Assembly: GCF_000003815.2 (NCBI RefSeq)
Contig: NC_049980.1
Span: 32,823,212 to 32,887,211 of the forward strand
Direction of reading: 5' to 3'
DNA length: 64,000 nucleotides
DNA from: Branchiostoma floridae
Lineage: Eukaryota; Chordata; Leptocardii; Amphioxiformes; Branchiostomatidae
Shown here: positions 22,301-37,300 of the stretch, in pieces
How the letters are laid out: every line of letters starts with the position of its first letter
How positions within the stretch are numbered: the first letter of the stretch is position 1
Notes under the pieces: generated by a model
Database searches by the model: none
Told to the model about the DNA's origin: nothing
What the model saw: the letters and a program-made list of their open reading frames with translations, nothing else
Made by a program: the position numbers and the translations under genes

Positions 22301-25300
22301 TCACAAACCTGTAAATATTGCCATTCAGAGCCACATACAGTAGTCTAAAGACAATTCCCTTTTATTTAAAGCATAAGTAACGAATCAAAGTAAGGGATTC
22401 ATTGTATGAAACCTGCCATTAAACTCCTTGGGGTGTTTTTTTTGTTGCTATTTAAGCCATATATCTTCACCCCAGAACTGAAAATGTCAGACAAGCAACA
22501 AATAAATTTGATGTGGCCTTACAAACTTACCCATGCAGTCAAGGTGGGGTCAGCATGAAAGTACAGGTTGGTCAGGCATTGATTCGGTGGCTGGAAAAAT
22601 GATAATAATGGGCGGGGGAGAGTAGGTCATACCCCAGCCTATCCAGATTGACAGCGGGGCACTCCAGTCGTGACGCTCTGACATATCCGACATATTTAAA
22701 CTGGACTAATTTTATTGTCTGGTTCGTCGATGCCATCTTCAAGATTTTATGTGGCGCTGATGACCTCCCAGTGGGATTGTGGCCGGTTGTAGCGGAGTAG
22801 AAGATTGCACGGAATGTTGCGTTGATGACCATTTATGTCGAGCCCCACTGATTTAGTGTGCCACCATTGATCGTGGATTACTTAGCAAAAAATATAGCTT
22901 GGAAGTAAAAACGTCCCTGTTTTTGCATTGTAGAAAAAGTTGGGCTGATTTTATTCTGCAACATCTAAAAGAAATACTGACTGATATCGGTAGTGATATT
23001 GATCCTACAGAGCACAGAATTCATGATGTCATTGTGGGAGAGTTTTTTGCTTGCTGTGTGCGAGCAAATTCATAACTATTTTATTTGCCCCAACATATAC
23101 CAGTTACACATTCAAACCGCCCAAGAAGACCAGTCAGGTCTATGTAGACAGGTGGTCACTATTAAGGCTTGTGTCAAAGGGAAAAATTGTCTTAGGCCCT
23201 TAGGTCACTTGTAGAGGTTTTACTTTACAATATGTACGTCAGGTGCCAGTCGGTCCTTATTTAGAGGTGGTCACTTGTACGTACAGGTTTTACTGTCACA
23301 GTATATCAATGGCCATGTTGTCCTCATATACAGTATAGGTATATCAATGGTTGTCCTTATGAAGAGGTGGTCATCAGTACAGGTTTGACTGCATATCAAT
23401 GGTTGTCCTTATGTAGAGGTGGTCATCAGTACAGGTTTGACACTTCTGCCTATTACCATTTCCCCCAGACTTACCGAATGCCCAGGTCTCCAGGGTGCAC
23501 ATTGCTGTGTCCCATTTACCAGCCGCGCTTTGTCCGAGCAGCGGCCCAAATTTACGGCACAAATCTGTATTGATCCCGGTTGCCCCGAATGACTCAGCGG
23601 CGAGGGTCATACACTCATCCATTAGGCTGACAGGCGGCAGCTTGTTCGCCATGACAACCTGTCACAGGCTCTATGGTGCCCAGGGCTCAAAATACTGCCC
23701 TTTCCAAATATTAACTCCGGTGCACAAGTTGTAGAAAACAAGCGTTAGTCCCAACACACGAGGTCCCAACAATTACAGAGCATAAAAGCTGACACAGGCT
23801 CTATAGTGCCCAGGGCTCAAAATAATGCCCTTTCCAAACTCTGGTGCACAATGTGTAGAAAGAAGCGTTAGTCCCAACACACGAAGTTCCAACAATTACA
23901 GAGCATAAAAGCTCACTAATACATTTCACAGGCCCAGGGCTCAAAATACTGCCCTTTCCAAAGTCTGGTGCACAGTGTGTAGAAAACAAGCGTTAGTCCC
24001 AACACACAAAGTTCCAACAATCACAGAGCATAAAAGCTGACTACTAGTAATTCATTTCACAGGCTTTCTGGTACCCAGGGCTTAAAATTCAGCCCTTTTC
24101 AAACTCAGGTGCACAATGTGTAGAAAACAAGCGTTAGTCCCAACACACAAAGTCCCAACAATTACAGTGCATAAAAGCTGACACAGGCTTTATGGTACCC
24201 AGGGCTTAAAATACAGCCCTTTCCAAATGTGTGAAAGAAGGGTTGATCCAGGGTTAGACACGTCCACTAGTCCGATTGTCCAGGGCAAGTTAAAATGCTG
24301 ATTGGGCAAGTACATGTACATGTCTTACCCAAGATTTTTCCATGAGCGAGACTTACTTGATATGAATTGATGTTACTTTTCGCAGTCATGGCATCAAGTA
24401 TTGGTCAACACATTTCAAGTATTGGTCAACACATTTCAAGTATTGGTCAACACATATTGGTCAATAAAATAGAGTCAATGATAAAAGAATTCCATTTGGC
24501 TATAGGGGTCTATCTATTTTTTGGGGAATCATTTGAGTCTGAAATTGCAAAGCTAACAAAGTAAAATTTGCACATTTGGATGGACAAAAATGTCACCCAT
24601 CTGTCAAAACAAATCACTATATCAAACAGATGTCTTTGTAAGTTTCAAATCATCATTTTAGCAAGGAAAATCAACCATGATATTGACTCCAGAACAATAG
24701 GAAAGAAAGTATGTAAAAGCTTTGAGACAGCCCTGATATTTCCAGCCCTGTTTACTGCTCCCTGGATGGCTGGGCCAAAATTTACTGTCCGGGCTCGCCA
24801 TCGATCGCAGGACCGGGGGATTACCTTTGTAAACCCGGGCCATGCTGTGGGCAAAGGGACCATTGATAAGGCATCTGTCACTGCTGTAGCCGCGGCGGAA
24901 CGCCCGCTTTATCGACATCGGTCCGGGCACAGGACCGACGTTAAAGGCACACGCAGTCATCGATCGGGAGATTTCGGGATAAGGGCGCTTTTCTCGCAGG
25001 CAGGTGATCGATAGATTGTCCGTCGGCTTGACACGTGTCATCAGTGTTACCCCGGCATCAGGACCATTTCAAGCAGGACCCCGGGACATTGTCAATTCAG
25101 GCCTGGCAGTGATGGATCACCGCTGCTGCCGGTCAACCGGAGATACCGAGATTAGAGATCCGCCACGTTAAGGCCCCGCCATGTGGAAAATGATAAGGAA
25201 AGGTGGCCATTGGCAAAGCCACTAAGCACGGCTTTGCAACCTTTGTCACTTTACACACGGAGAGCCCATTTGCGCATTCAGCCGCCATTACTTCGGCAGA

Positions 25301-28300
25301 ATCCAATGATACTTAAGGGTACTTAAGATTCGCAGGGACATTTTGCCAAAGGAAAAGTTGATCACCCAAGCTCTTATCGATTCCAAGATTACCGGGTTAA
25401 GTCTTGTAGCAAAGGCCAGTCGAAATGACCAGTGGACCGCCTCTGGCTGTCGCCTCACCCTCTGCGCTCCAGCCGAGCGGACACTGCGCTGCCTAGCCAC
25501 AGGAGACAATTGATTGCACGGCCTCCCATTGATCTGAAGCCAACCGGATTACCTCCTATTTGAGGGGTCATGCTATTTGTACTTGGCTGAAAAATAGCTA
25601 ACTTTCAGATCCTTGGGCTCATTGGTCAACTGAGAAATTTATTTTTTTTATAAAAGATCGCTCAAAAGTTATCATGCTTTTCTCTTCATTCATTTGGACC
25701 CCTGTAGGGCTTATTGGTACAAAAGGCAGCAAGTATCATGCTGTTTCAGTTGCAGGGTATATATCTTCAGGGAGTGGTTGCTAGCCCTTCCCCTTCAAAG
25801 CACCTCCCGTTGATTCGAAGCCAACCAGATTACCTCTTATTTGTACTTGGTTGACAAATAGGTAACTTTCTCATCAAATTGCTTATTGCTAAAACAAGAA
25901 ACTTGCAATAAGAGGCTGAATTATGTCTCCTCGTACACGACAAAATGTCTGCATTAAAAATCGTCAGAATGTCTGCATTAAAAATCGTAATCACACAATC
26001 GAGAATTAAGTTATAGTTTTTGTCATTAAGCATTCTAAAATGTAAGCACATATTAAAATTAAGAATTTGCATGGGTAGAAACCAATAAAGGTCTAATTAT
26101 GAGATGTTAACAATTGAACAATGTGTGTGTGTGTGTGAGTGTGTGTGTGTATCCGTTTTTATTTCCTAATTCTTGTGGTCAACATACATTTGTAGCCTTA
26201 GAACCTCTGGATGGATTGTAATGATATTTGGTATGTGGGTAGGTGTTGGGAAGGCAAAGGTCAAGGTCGATTTTGGTCACCCTGTTGTATGACCTTGGTA
26301 CTGCAACGGAACTTCCCGTTTTTGTATCTTTTGTCCTTGAAGCATCTTTGAGATCTTTGGGCTCACTCAGCTGTGGAGTTTTTTTTACAAAGAGTAACGG
26401 CTGTGCTGATAAAAGATGGTAGAGCGATGGAAATTTATCACACTTCTCTGGTCAGGCTTGAATAGACTGGTCATAAATGCGTGTTAACTTTAGTTCACCT
26501 TTATCTGCAGGGTAACCTTTATCCGTTGCTTTCAAAAACGGGCATTAAAGGGGCATTCCACTCCAGAAGGGAGTGTTATTTTCCAATAGATAATGTATTC
26601 AATGAATACATAATCAGCCGACCTTTTGTGGAATTCCACTTGTGGCGAATTACACAACGTGTGTTTGTAAAACAATATGACACTCACTAAACCCATGCAG
26701 ACCCTACCCATGTATTCCCTATACATGTAGACACTTCCTTTATCGTTAATATTTTCGGCATAAATGAGGGGCGCTAAGCACACCAAGAAGGTCAATTGTT
26801 CACAAGATATCAAAGAATACTTATCAAGACGTTTTTTTCTTAGCGCCCCTGAAATTAGCTTTGTATCCTAATTTAAGTCAGGCGTTGTCAGGCACATTGT
26901 ATTCAGCCATAGGCTGAGATTGATTTAATTTAATTAGAGGGTACTTGGGGAGTTTTGTAGAAGACTGAATGCTTTTTGATGCGCGTGGGGCTAATGGGTT
27001 CTCTATCGTATAATGTTACATAGCATACATTTGTCACTGCTACAATTAATATCTATCGGAAAATAACAGTCCCGTCTGGAGTGGAATGCCCCTTTAAGAG
27101 ATATCGAGTCGACAGACGATAGTTTCAAACTACAATAGTTTGAACATATTACATATTCAGTTGCACTGTACAATTAGGCCTAACTGTGTGCATATACATG
27201 TAACACATAAATTTTGTATACTTCAGGTAGTGTATACCTGGCCCTTTGTTCTCTCTGCTAAGTTTGAAATGTAACTAAGTGAACTTATCGCTTAACAAAA
27301 GGCCAGATGCCATAATTGCACTGCTGTGTTTGTCTGTGAAGATGTGAGTGAGAGGTGTAGAGATTTGGTCCCGTTACAAGACTGTTGCTGCAGAAGTATT
27401 TGCCAGTGTGGCCTCTATAACGTTAAGTGATGTTCGACTCAAAAGGACATTTAGTAGACGCAGCTGCAAAGAAACGGCTGGGGGCAAAAGCTTTAGTAAT
27501 ATATTAAGATTAAGGCATTTTGGGAAAGGGATTTCAACTGTTGTCATGGCCCTCAGATTTGTCACACTTTCTACAAATACGATGTTTTTGCTGTATAACG
27601 TCACTGTAAATGTTGGATGTCTGCAGTGGTGTTACCATGCGAATTTTCGAACACGCCGCACTCAGCGTGCACAGAGTATGTTCAAAATATTCGATGGAAG
27701 CCTGTGTGATAAAACTTCGAAGCCTGTGTGGTAAGGCTTTTTATCACACGGTCCGGAACACCAGTATTGAACGTTATCGCGGCCCGAGTATGACATAAAT
27801 GTAGATTGTCAGATGAGACACCTTTAATGGACTTCAAAAATCAATATGTGAAAGACAAGACATGCCGAGATTTTTACAAGGAAGTGACTGAAGTTTGTGT
27901 TGTATGTGAATTTCTTTGTACAAGAACATTGTGGAATGAGCTGTCCTTGATATAAATGAATGTCGATGACGCCATGTTGATTTGATTATATGGATGGCAT
28001 CCTCTGGGAATCTCAAAAACTGATGTGAGCGTGCGAATGAAAGAAAGTTTGTACACAAAAAAAGTTGCCTTCATTATGAAACCTAAGTAGTCTCAGGGTT
28101 CTCCCCAGAATTTTTTAGTATAGTGGAGGGGCTGGCAAAATAACCCGCACCAATGCGCTGCACTTTCATGAAAATGGGTTCATTTTGCAATGACAGAGGG
28201 TGTCAAATACTACAAGTATAATATACTGTTGTTATTCCTTTGTTGTGAAGTGGCAAAACTACTATTGTTTTGATCATTGCTCATTCGCAAGTTTTTGCAG

Positions 28301-31300
28301 ACAATGCTGACTGGAAAAGTGATGCCACTTGGTACAAAAATCTGTGAATTGTCATTAATCTTATCAAAACTAACAAAGAAAATAGGGAAGAAACACACTA
28401 AATTTGAAAAATAATATAGTGGAGCTGGCTGAGAGTATAGTGGAGGGCCTCCCTTATTCCACTCTCTGGGGAGAACCCTGAGTCTGGAATACCCAACAAT
28501 AGATTCTTCGGTTTTGTTTTCACAGCCTTCTTTGACATTGGAATTGACGTTGACATGTGAATATGTTTCCTGATATATTAATCTTTTAATCTAGTGCATG
28601 CATTTGCTTCTTTTACAGCTGCTTTGTACGATACAAAGCATGGTTAAAAACTTTTTTTAACGTTTGGAAATGGATGGAACTTGATGCGCGCGCAGATGTC
28701 ATCCATATAATCAAATCAACAGGGCCTAACGGACTTCAAGGATCAATATTTTGCAATGCAAGAGACATTCATGATTCTTAAAAGTTTTTACAAGGGAGGA
28801 AATAAAGTTTATGTCAGATGAGAATTTCTCTCTATCCCGGCATCGTGAACAGGGGCAGTGTCGAAGTGAGAGGAGCATTCACTTTGAGCGTTTGTTCTTT
28901 GTGAGTCTGATTCCCAGCTGAGTCCTACCTAAGATTCGTAAATAAAAAAAGGGCGCATGCTGATTTTTCTGCTCAGCAGTCAGCAATCGGAAAGTGTATG
29001 GGAGTTGAACACTCACATTGCTAAGCGGTGGACACACTAGCCTCTTGCTTGCGTAAACCTGTGTGGCCTAAGGGCCTTGGAAGGGAGATGAGTGCTGCCA
29101 TATGCAACATGTATGGTGTTGGACGAGCTCTTAGTACAGTAGTGATTGCTCAAAACTGTGTGGCCTAAGGGTCTTGCAACTGAGATGGTTGCTGCCATAT
29201 GCACCATGTGTGGGAGGACTCTAGGTCTTATTGTAGTGATTGCTTAAAACTGTGTGGTCTCAGGGCCTTGAAACGGAGATAGTTACTGCCATATGCACCA
29301 TGTATGGTGTTGGAGGACGCTAGCTCTTTGTGTCTAACAGCATCACAAGACGAGCCGTCTTTCTGGGCGGTTGATGGTCCAGGATATGGACGGCGGATGA
29401 TGAGTCTGACACCCAAGGTGCTCGTTCCCCCGACGTCTCATTCCACAGCCAGGCTTCCAAATGAGATCCAGGATTCCTTCGGGGAGTTGAGGCACTTCCT
29501 GAACAGGTGGCTTCTCCCGGTCTTGTGATCTTGTCTGGAATTACCACATCAGTCTGGGACGGCTGGGGAGGTCCGGGAGACCCGGCTGGAGGGATCCTCG
29601 CCGTCGAGAAGCGCTCTGTCCTCCCCCCGGGGAGCAACAAAACACGGGGTAATCTGCCTCCCGCTCATTTGTGGGGAATGAGCTTTCCGACACATCTCAA
29701 GAACAAACGGCGTCTGTCTGTCCCTTTATGGTCGGGCCCAAATTAGGAAGCCGCATCTGGGACTCGGATGCAGGTGCAGCCATTGGAAAAGGGATCGCTG
29801 TTTAGGGCTGTGCGCGCTCTCAGGGGCCAAACAAACCCAGATCACCCAAGATGAGGCTAAGGCCATCATTTCCCTCGTAATCTGCGGGAAATTGGGTTTT
29901 CGAGACGAGGTGGTCGAACAAGTGGCAGTTGTCTTGTTTTTTACGGCTCGGCCTGATTTGTAATGCGACGGCAGGGACAGGGGGCAGGTGTGGACAGTGG
30001 AGGAGGATTAGGGGTGAGGTCCGGGAGATAAGGGCGCACTCATTCCAGAGGACTCGGGTATTCCCATCTCTGTGATATCCTCCCCGTCCATCAGTAACCT
30101 GTATCTGTCCCCTGGCGCCTGTCTGGCCTGCGGGTGAAGAAAGTTTGCGCACCCAAACTCTGTAAGGCCACACCAATTTTATTTGTTGTTTCTTGAATTT
30201 CCCGACCCTATTTTTTTTTCCAATTCAAAATTTCACTGCCTCTCCTTTCTCAAATTAATTATGGGCCTCAAATTCCAGTAGCTGTACTTGCCTATTTTGG
30301 ATGGTACATTTATCTTTTTTTTTTCAAACTACGGACTTTGCTACCAGGGTCCCCTAAATGTTGAAAGTTTAGGTTTTCCTGTCCGATCTGTGCTACCCCC
30401 GACTTTTTTAATTTTTTTTTTTTTCTAATTTTTTTTTTTTTTACCAACCGACCCAATATTTTTCTAAAAAAATTCGAGAAACAACAATTAAAATTGGTGT
30501 GGCCTAACTGGCAGGCTTGCGCAGAGCGGCTTTGGCACAAAACGTCGTCCCTTATTCTGATCTCTCTTTTAACATTCTCCCTGCTTACTGCAACCTAAGC
30601 CGTCAGCCAAATGAATGTAAAATTTTGTGCAGGATGGCTACCTTAGTATGAATGCTGAAGTTTAAAGAAATACTACAGTGAAAGCTTGCACAGAGTATAT
30701 GTGATGTTCTAATGTGTTTGGTGTTGTACAATGACATGTGTCTGTTCAATATCCCAGGCTTGAGTGACAAGCAGGTGAAAGGACCTAAGTGTATTGCTCA
30801 GGAAAAAACAAATAAAGTGAAAGTGGCTTTTGCTCTAAAGATCATCCCTAGGGCCTTATTCTAAACTCTGTTTTAACTTTCTCCCGCTGCCTTACCCTGT
30901 AACCACTAGATTCTTGGAGCAGAATGGTTCCCCTAGCATGGTGGCTGTGAGAGTGAAGGCTTTTGCAAACAGGTTTTCGAAAAAAATTGCCCCTCAAAAT
31001 GCACTCTATAATGGAGATCTTTAAAATAAACAAACACAAATAAACAACCAAACTGAGGCTGGGGAAGCTCATTTTCACAAATTGCTAATTCTGGCATCTC
31101 TGAACTTTGCTTCCTGTCATGCTGAGCTAAACTGGTTTGAGATAGTCCTGGAAAAGTTAAACTGCAATTTCCAACAAGAAAATTGGACTTACCCAAACTT
31201 TCGACTGAACAGCTCCAGTCTTTGTCAAGGAAAGAACATAGCTTTGAGATTGCTTTCACTTTTGTTGAAAGAAAGTGTTTGTTGTTCCTGGATTCGAACA

Positions 31301-34300
31301 GGATTACTTTCTCAGGGGAGTGAAAGGGACCATTTACATCAGAGCCCACCGACCTTCCCTCAACCGAGACGGGGGCCGATACCAACTTCAAAGCACCGTT
31401 GACCCATTGCTGACATCACACTTCCATTCTGAATGTGTGACATACATGTAGGCTTCTGGTCATTTTAACTTGATAAAGGATCAAAGGACTGACGGAAAGC
31501 TTGTTGGTAAGCTCTTTATTTTGTGTACAGATATAACGTTAGAGTTTAAAATTGTAGAATTATAATGTTGTTGTTGTTGTTGTTGTTTTCCCAGGAACAT
31601 CAGCTGACCAGTGGGAAGTCGCACCTTCTGAGAGCGGTGACCTTCTCCACACCCAAACCTGACCTCTCGGCCTCACACTGTTACCTGGACAGAGACAAGC
31701 AGGGAAAGGTCTAGTATTTTTCCTGAACTTGAAAGTTCATCTGTGTCGGTAGAAGTTATTCTGAATCAAGTTCAACTGCAATATCTCCAGCACAATAAGT
31801 GAACTTACCCAAATTTTCGACTGATTGACTCCAGTCTTTGTCAAGAAATGAACAATGAGACAGTGGGCACCATCAACTTTCTGCAACTTATGATCCACTG
31901 CTCACCGAGTCATGTGTGCTATCTATGTAACGTGACCTCACAGCAGCAGTGGATGCCCGTTCCTTGACAAAGACTGGAGCTGATCAGTCAAAAATTTGGC
32001 TAAGAGACCAATTTTTGTGTTGGAAATGATGATCAGGCAAGTAGGGATCGGGCAAGCGGGGTTGGACTTGCACTTGTCCGATTGGCACTTTCATTTGCCC
32101 TGCACAATCGGACTGGTGGATTTGTCCAACCTTGAAGTGAGTGAGTGGCATTTGTGATGAATAATGTGCTAATAAGAAGCTTCCGAGCGAGTATTGTTTT
32201 GTTTTTTTCCTGCGAGTGCCTTATTATTGGAAAACTCAGAAATACTGTCCTGGGCTTTAATTTCAGACGTTTACAGTGACTTGGATTAGTGAGATTCTCA
32301 CATCCAAATGTTCCTTGAATAAGAAATTTTATTTATCATCACGAAAAAAACCACAAATAACATACCAGAATCAGAAAAGACAGGTTAAGAGTTAAGTAGA
32401 ATTCTTAATGGTTTTCGATGCCGCCTATGACCGCTGTGCCCTACTTACAAATTTGGTGGTTATTTCAGAGCGAAAATGAATGACCTAAAACATTTCTTTG
32501 CATTCCTGATTGGCCACAGATCTCCATAGCAACAAAGGTGACCAATGAGGATCTAGATCACATCAGAGTTGCAACAGCATCGCTTCCCATGGTGCAACAG
32601 CAAACAGGTAAGCAGGCATCAAACTGTTTCGAAAAACCCAACCGTCCGGCTCGGTTATGTGGTCTAAATATAACAGCATCCTTACCAACAAAAATGTCTT
32701 TTGATCTCAGTTCAAGGCCAGGTTCAGGTTTTAATTTCATCTCTAGACATGTAGCGATGCCATGTGATGCAGAGAATTCCATTTCATATTTCAATTTCAA
32801 TTAGGTTCTTCTTTTTATATTAAAAAAATGGTGAAGCCTTCTGGTAATTGTGTATTTCCATTCTACTTTACAGTGCTCTCCTTGGTACTGAAATAACACA
32901 TTTGTTGTTGTTCTGTAACAGTTGTTGGTTTGAATCCCAACGGACAAGCTGCTACAAATCGCCCAGAGCCCTTGTTCAAAGCCAGGACTTTGGCTGAACA
33001 TGCCCATGTTGAGCTTGCCAACAAGTCAGCCAAGCTCAGTTCTTGATTTGCCCCAGTTCAAGTCCCAGAGTCAGGGCATCTCAGTTGGGGTTGTAAACGT
33101 TATTTGGAAGGGAGGTAAAATGCAGGTCTCAAGTACAAGGTCAACAATGACAGCTACTGTAAATGCAGAAATGTGCGCGGTGGATTAATGTTCGCGGTTT
33201 TCGCGGTGACCACTTCACCGCGAACTTAAAACCACCGGGAACATTTTTTTATTATGGTATTAGACTGCAGTCTATGGTGTTACCACGAACTTAAATCCAC
33301 CGCGAAAAGTCCTTTTTCCCGCTACCGCGGAATTAAATCCCCGCGAACTTAAATGCATTTACAGTATGTTTGAGATTCCAGAATCAAAGTTATATTACTT
33401 TCAAATTTCTGTTTGGTATTGTTGTGGTTACATTGAAATCTTTGGTTATCATTTGCGTTATTCTTGTACACAAGTCTTAGATTAGTACTACATGTATTAT
33501 CATCATTCTGTCTGGTGGTTCACCAAGTTTCTATGTTTATTTGTAACAAATAATTATGGAAAATAAATATAAAAACGACAAGTACATGTATACTAAAACT
33601 TTCTCCTGCTGCCTAACCCTGTAATTAGGGCTGGGTACCGGTACAGAAAATTCAGGTCCAGGTCCGGTTCAGGTCCAGAGGATTAGGTCCAGGTCCGGAC
33701 CTGAACCTGGACCTAATTCCGTATGACTCATACCAATGGTACATTTTACAACAAAGAAATCTGTTTGGTGGAGTATTAGACTTACGCTGGCGTTTTAAAA
33801 TCCTACAACGCTAACTGCACCTGTGGGATTGGCTGTAAAACTTAGTAGAAATTACTACAAACTCTACTCTACTTCACTGTTGTTATTTTCTTCCACCTGC
33901 AAGTGCCAAAACGTGTGAATGCCTGATCAAATAATCTGTTAATTTTCCAATCGGTCCAACATCCGGTCCACCTAATTTTTTCAGGTCCGGTTTTTCTGGA
34001 CCGGTCCAATAAGAAAAACCGGTTTTGTACCGGTACGCTGTACCGATACCCAGCCCTAGCTGTAATCAACAGGGAATTATAACCAAAGGGCTAACTTTGG
34101 TGTTGTAAAGGTTTTCAGGGTGGAGAACTGCTTTTCCCATAGGTAATCAGTACACTGCCTCAGGCTGGGCGACATTTTCTTCTCGAACAGCCCTCTGAGC
34201 CAGCTATAGAGCTGCAAATCCTCACCTGTGTCCCTCGTGTTGATGTGACATTCAGGTGACAAAGATAGACCGGTTCTTCTGCGGAGTTTTACTCCGAGAG

Positions 34301-37300
34301 CAAGTCCAAGATTGGCACTATTGATGACGGCTGTCATATAATGCTGACAGCTTTGTAATCTGGTATTGTCGTTTGGTCCTGCTAGATTTTTGGTGTGTTT
34401 TTTAACAGCTAGTTTTAGTGGTTGGTAAGGTTTGAATTTTTTTGCTTGAAAACATTTTGTTTAATATACACATATACAATGTACTAATCAATCTTACGTT
34501 ACAACTGGGAATACTAATAATAATTTACCTTTAATTTTTTACCTTCAGATTTATTTTTGGACCTTTTTGGATTTTTACCTCGATCACTTTCACATCAGTG
34601 CACTGGTGCACCCAACTTAACAAATTGGGTGCACCAAAAAATATTTAGGTGCACCACTTAACTTTAAGTAGAATGTCAAGAAAACCTAATAACACAACTT
34701 AGTCACAAGCTATCAGATTCTTATACAAGTAACATGACAGACATTTTTATTATCTTTCTAACACTTAGATGTCAAGAATATGATATATACTAGCATACTT
34801 GATATTTTTCCATACATAAACTTAAGAAAATATTTGTCACAAATAATTTTACACTGAAAAAATTGGGTGCACAGTTCCAATTGTTGGTGCATCTGGGTGC
34901 ACATGCACCCAGTATTTCGACCCCTGAGTAGGTACCAATCTGCAGTACTAAGGTCACATACTAGGGGCCCAAAATTGACCTTGACCTTCGTCTTTCCAAC
35001 CCCTACCTCTTGATCACTTTCACATCACCTGTTGATCACTTTCACATTGTCTATCCATTGTTCTTACAAAAACTTTTACTTTATCAGCAAGTAGACCAGT
35101 CGGAGAGCAGAACAGCCCCAAAGATGAGAAAAAGAAGAAAAGAGGAAAGAAAAGGAAGAAAGAGGACACCTCCATGGAGACTGAGACAAGGGATGAGAAA
35201 GTACCAAGGTGAGGAGACGGTCCAGGAAAGTTTTTAGTGGGATAAACAGTGTTCACACCAGCAGTTTTTCACAGCGAAGGGGTATCTTAGTGCAGCAAAG
35301 CCACATGGTACACGACGCAGGCGTGAGCATCGTAGTTGGTCCGCGGGAATCCTCCCCCTGAAAATCTCTAATGCATAACCCTCAGAAACACATTTCCTGC
35401 ATCTTGAGGGCCAAAGTTCATGAAAAAGAAAAAAACAATTTTTTACCTTGTTTTGTGACGAGAAGACAGAAACGTCACCCGGTTTAACCGCCCTTCGGCG
35501 TAACACACCAGCTTCAATCTATTTAGCAGGGTGTTAAGGGATATCAAGTCAATGGATGGTGGTTTCAAAATGCGCTATTTTCAAAATATTACAGTTTGAA
35601 ACCACCATCAGTCAGCAGCACCTTGATATCTCTAAGTACCCCCCAAAAATGGATATAGGTTACCCATCAGATAAAGGTGAACTAGCATTACTGGATTGTT
35701 TCTACAGGATTGTTTCTACCAAAATTTAAAACCATGTAATAAACCTACTTTCCCTTTACATAGCAGTTTGAAATTAAGTTCCAGGAAAAAGAAAGGAATT
35801 TTAGATTTTACACTTCCTTGTATGAGGCTCTGGTAATGTGCTGTAGTTTTTCTGTTAGGTTCTGAAGTGCATTTCTGCAGTGTCCAACATCTTACCACTA
35901 TTGGTGGTGTTGGTCATGGATGGGGTGATGGAACAAAGCCATGAAGTGTGAAGCCAGCCATGGTGAACGTTCTTTGTGCTCTTGTGACATCTGTGTGATA
36001 AAGATAACGTGGTCTACCATAGGAGCCGAAACTTGCTATCAAATGAAATGAAAACGGTGATAAAACATTTAGCATTTGTAATTACATCACACAGCTGATA
36101 AAAGACATGGAAAACTACTGTGTATAAATGTCTGAGAATGTTTCAAGAGTTGCAATATGTCACATCTAGGACTGATTCAGGAATACCAGAATCATATCAG
36201 TAAACTTAAAACCACACTATAGAAAAGAAACTGATGTTTAATTGGACTTGTTATTTATATAAGGTTTATTGATTGTTTCAACAACCTCTAAATACATTGC
36301 AGCGCCCTAAGGCGCTGAATTGCGTATTTAGACATTAAAAACACACACATTAAAAACTTAACATGGTAGGGCAGTTAGGCTAACATATTAAAGGCTTACA
36401 ATCATATCACACAAGTTACCATCATTTATAATCATATCGCACAAATGTGGGGGATCGGGCTATTTTTATAACGATTTGTTACAATATATTGTGTAACAGA
36501 CTGAGGTTCCCATAACTCTGGACAAATTTTTAATTGTCTCATGGACACGAAATTCTTCCTTCTGTGTCCTCAAAATCCTTCCAACAAGTCGAAAAGAGAC
36601 ACAGGTATTTGTAATTCAAGGTTACGGTACCTTCTTTAGAATAGAACAATGTGGAATGTAATATTTATAACAACATTTTTCTGTTTTTACTGGCTGAGAT
36701 TCATGGTGTAAATTATGCATGGCCGATGTGAAATTGATTCCCGAACGGAAAATTCCAAAACAACACCAATTTCATTTATCATTAGACAAAACGCAACAGT
36801 TTTCAGACAACTGATGACACTGATGCAATATGATGTCAAACTCATAAATTTAGTCCAAAGTTAGGGGACCCTCTGTTAAAGGCAACCTAAGCAATATTAG
36901 AGTGTTAAAAGTGGAAATATTGTGCATGAGGCAATCTTTATAAAATTTAAAAACTGCTGCAATATATTCCCATATTTACATTATTATTTGTTACTTTGGG
37001 CAGTTAAAAATGGTGCAGAAACAATCCTCGCCAGGATTCCCTAAATGTTGTTACCCACAAAAATCAGACTTCACAGCGTCCTCACGCCACTGTGGCATCG
37101 GATATTTGCTCCTTGAATGTTGGTGTGGAATGGAATTCATCTTATTAGGAAGAAAAGTGCCCACAAAAAAATTGATAAATTGAAGTTCTACAACCCTTAC
37201 TCTAATATTGCTTAGGTTGCCTTTAACAATGAAAAGTTTTGTGTCTGTGAATCAGGTTACCTGTGCAGGTGAGTAGCAAAGTTTTGTGGTAGAGCGTTTG

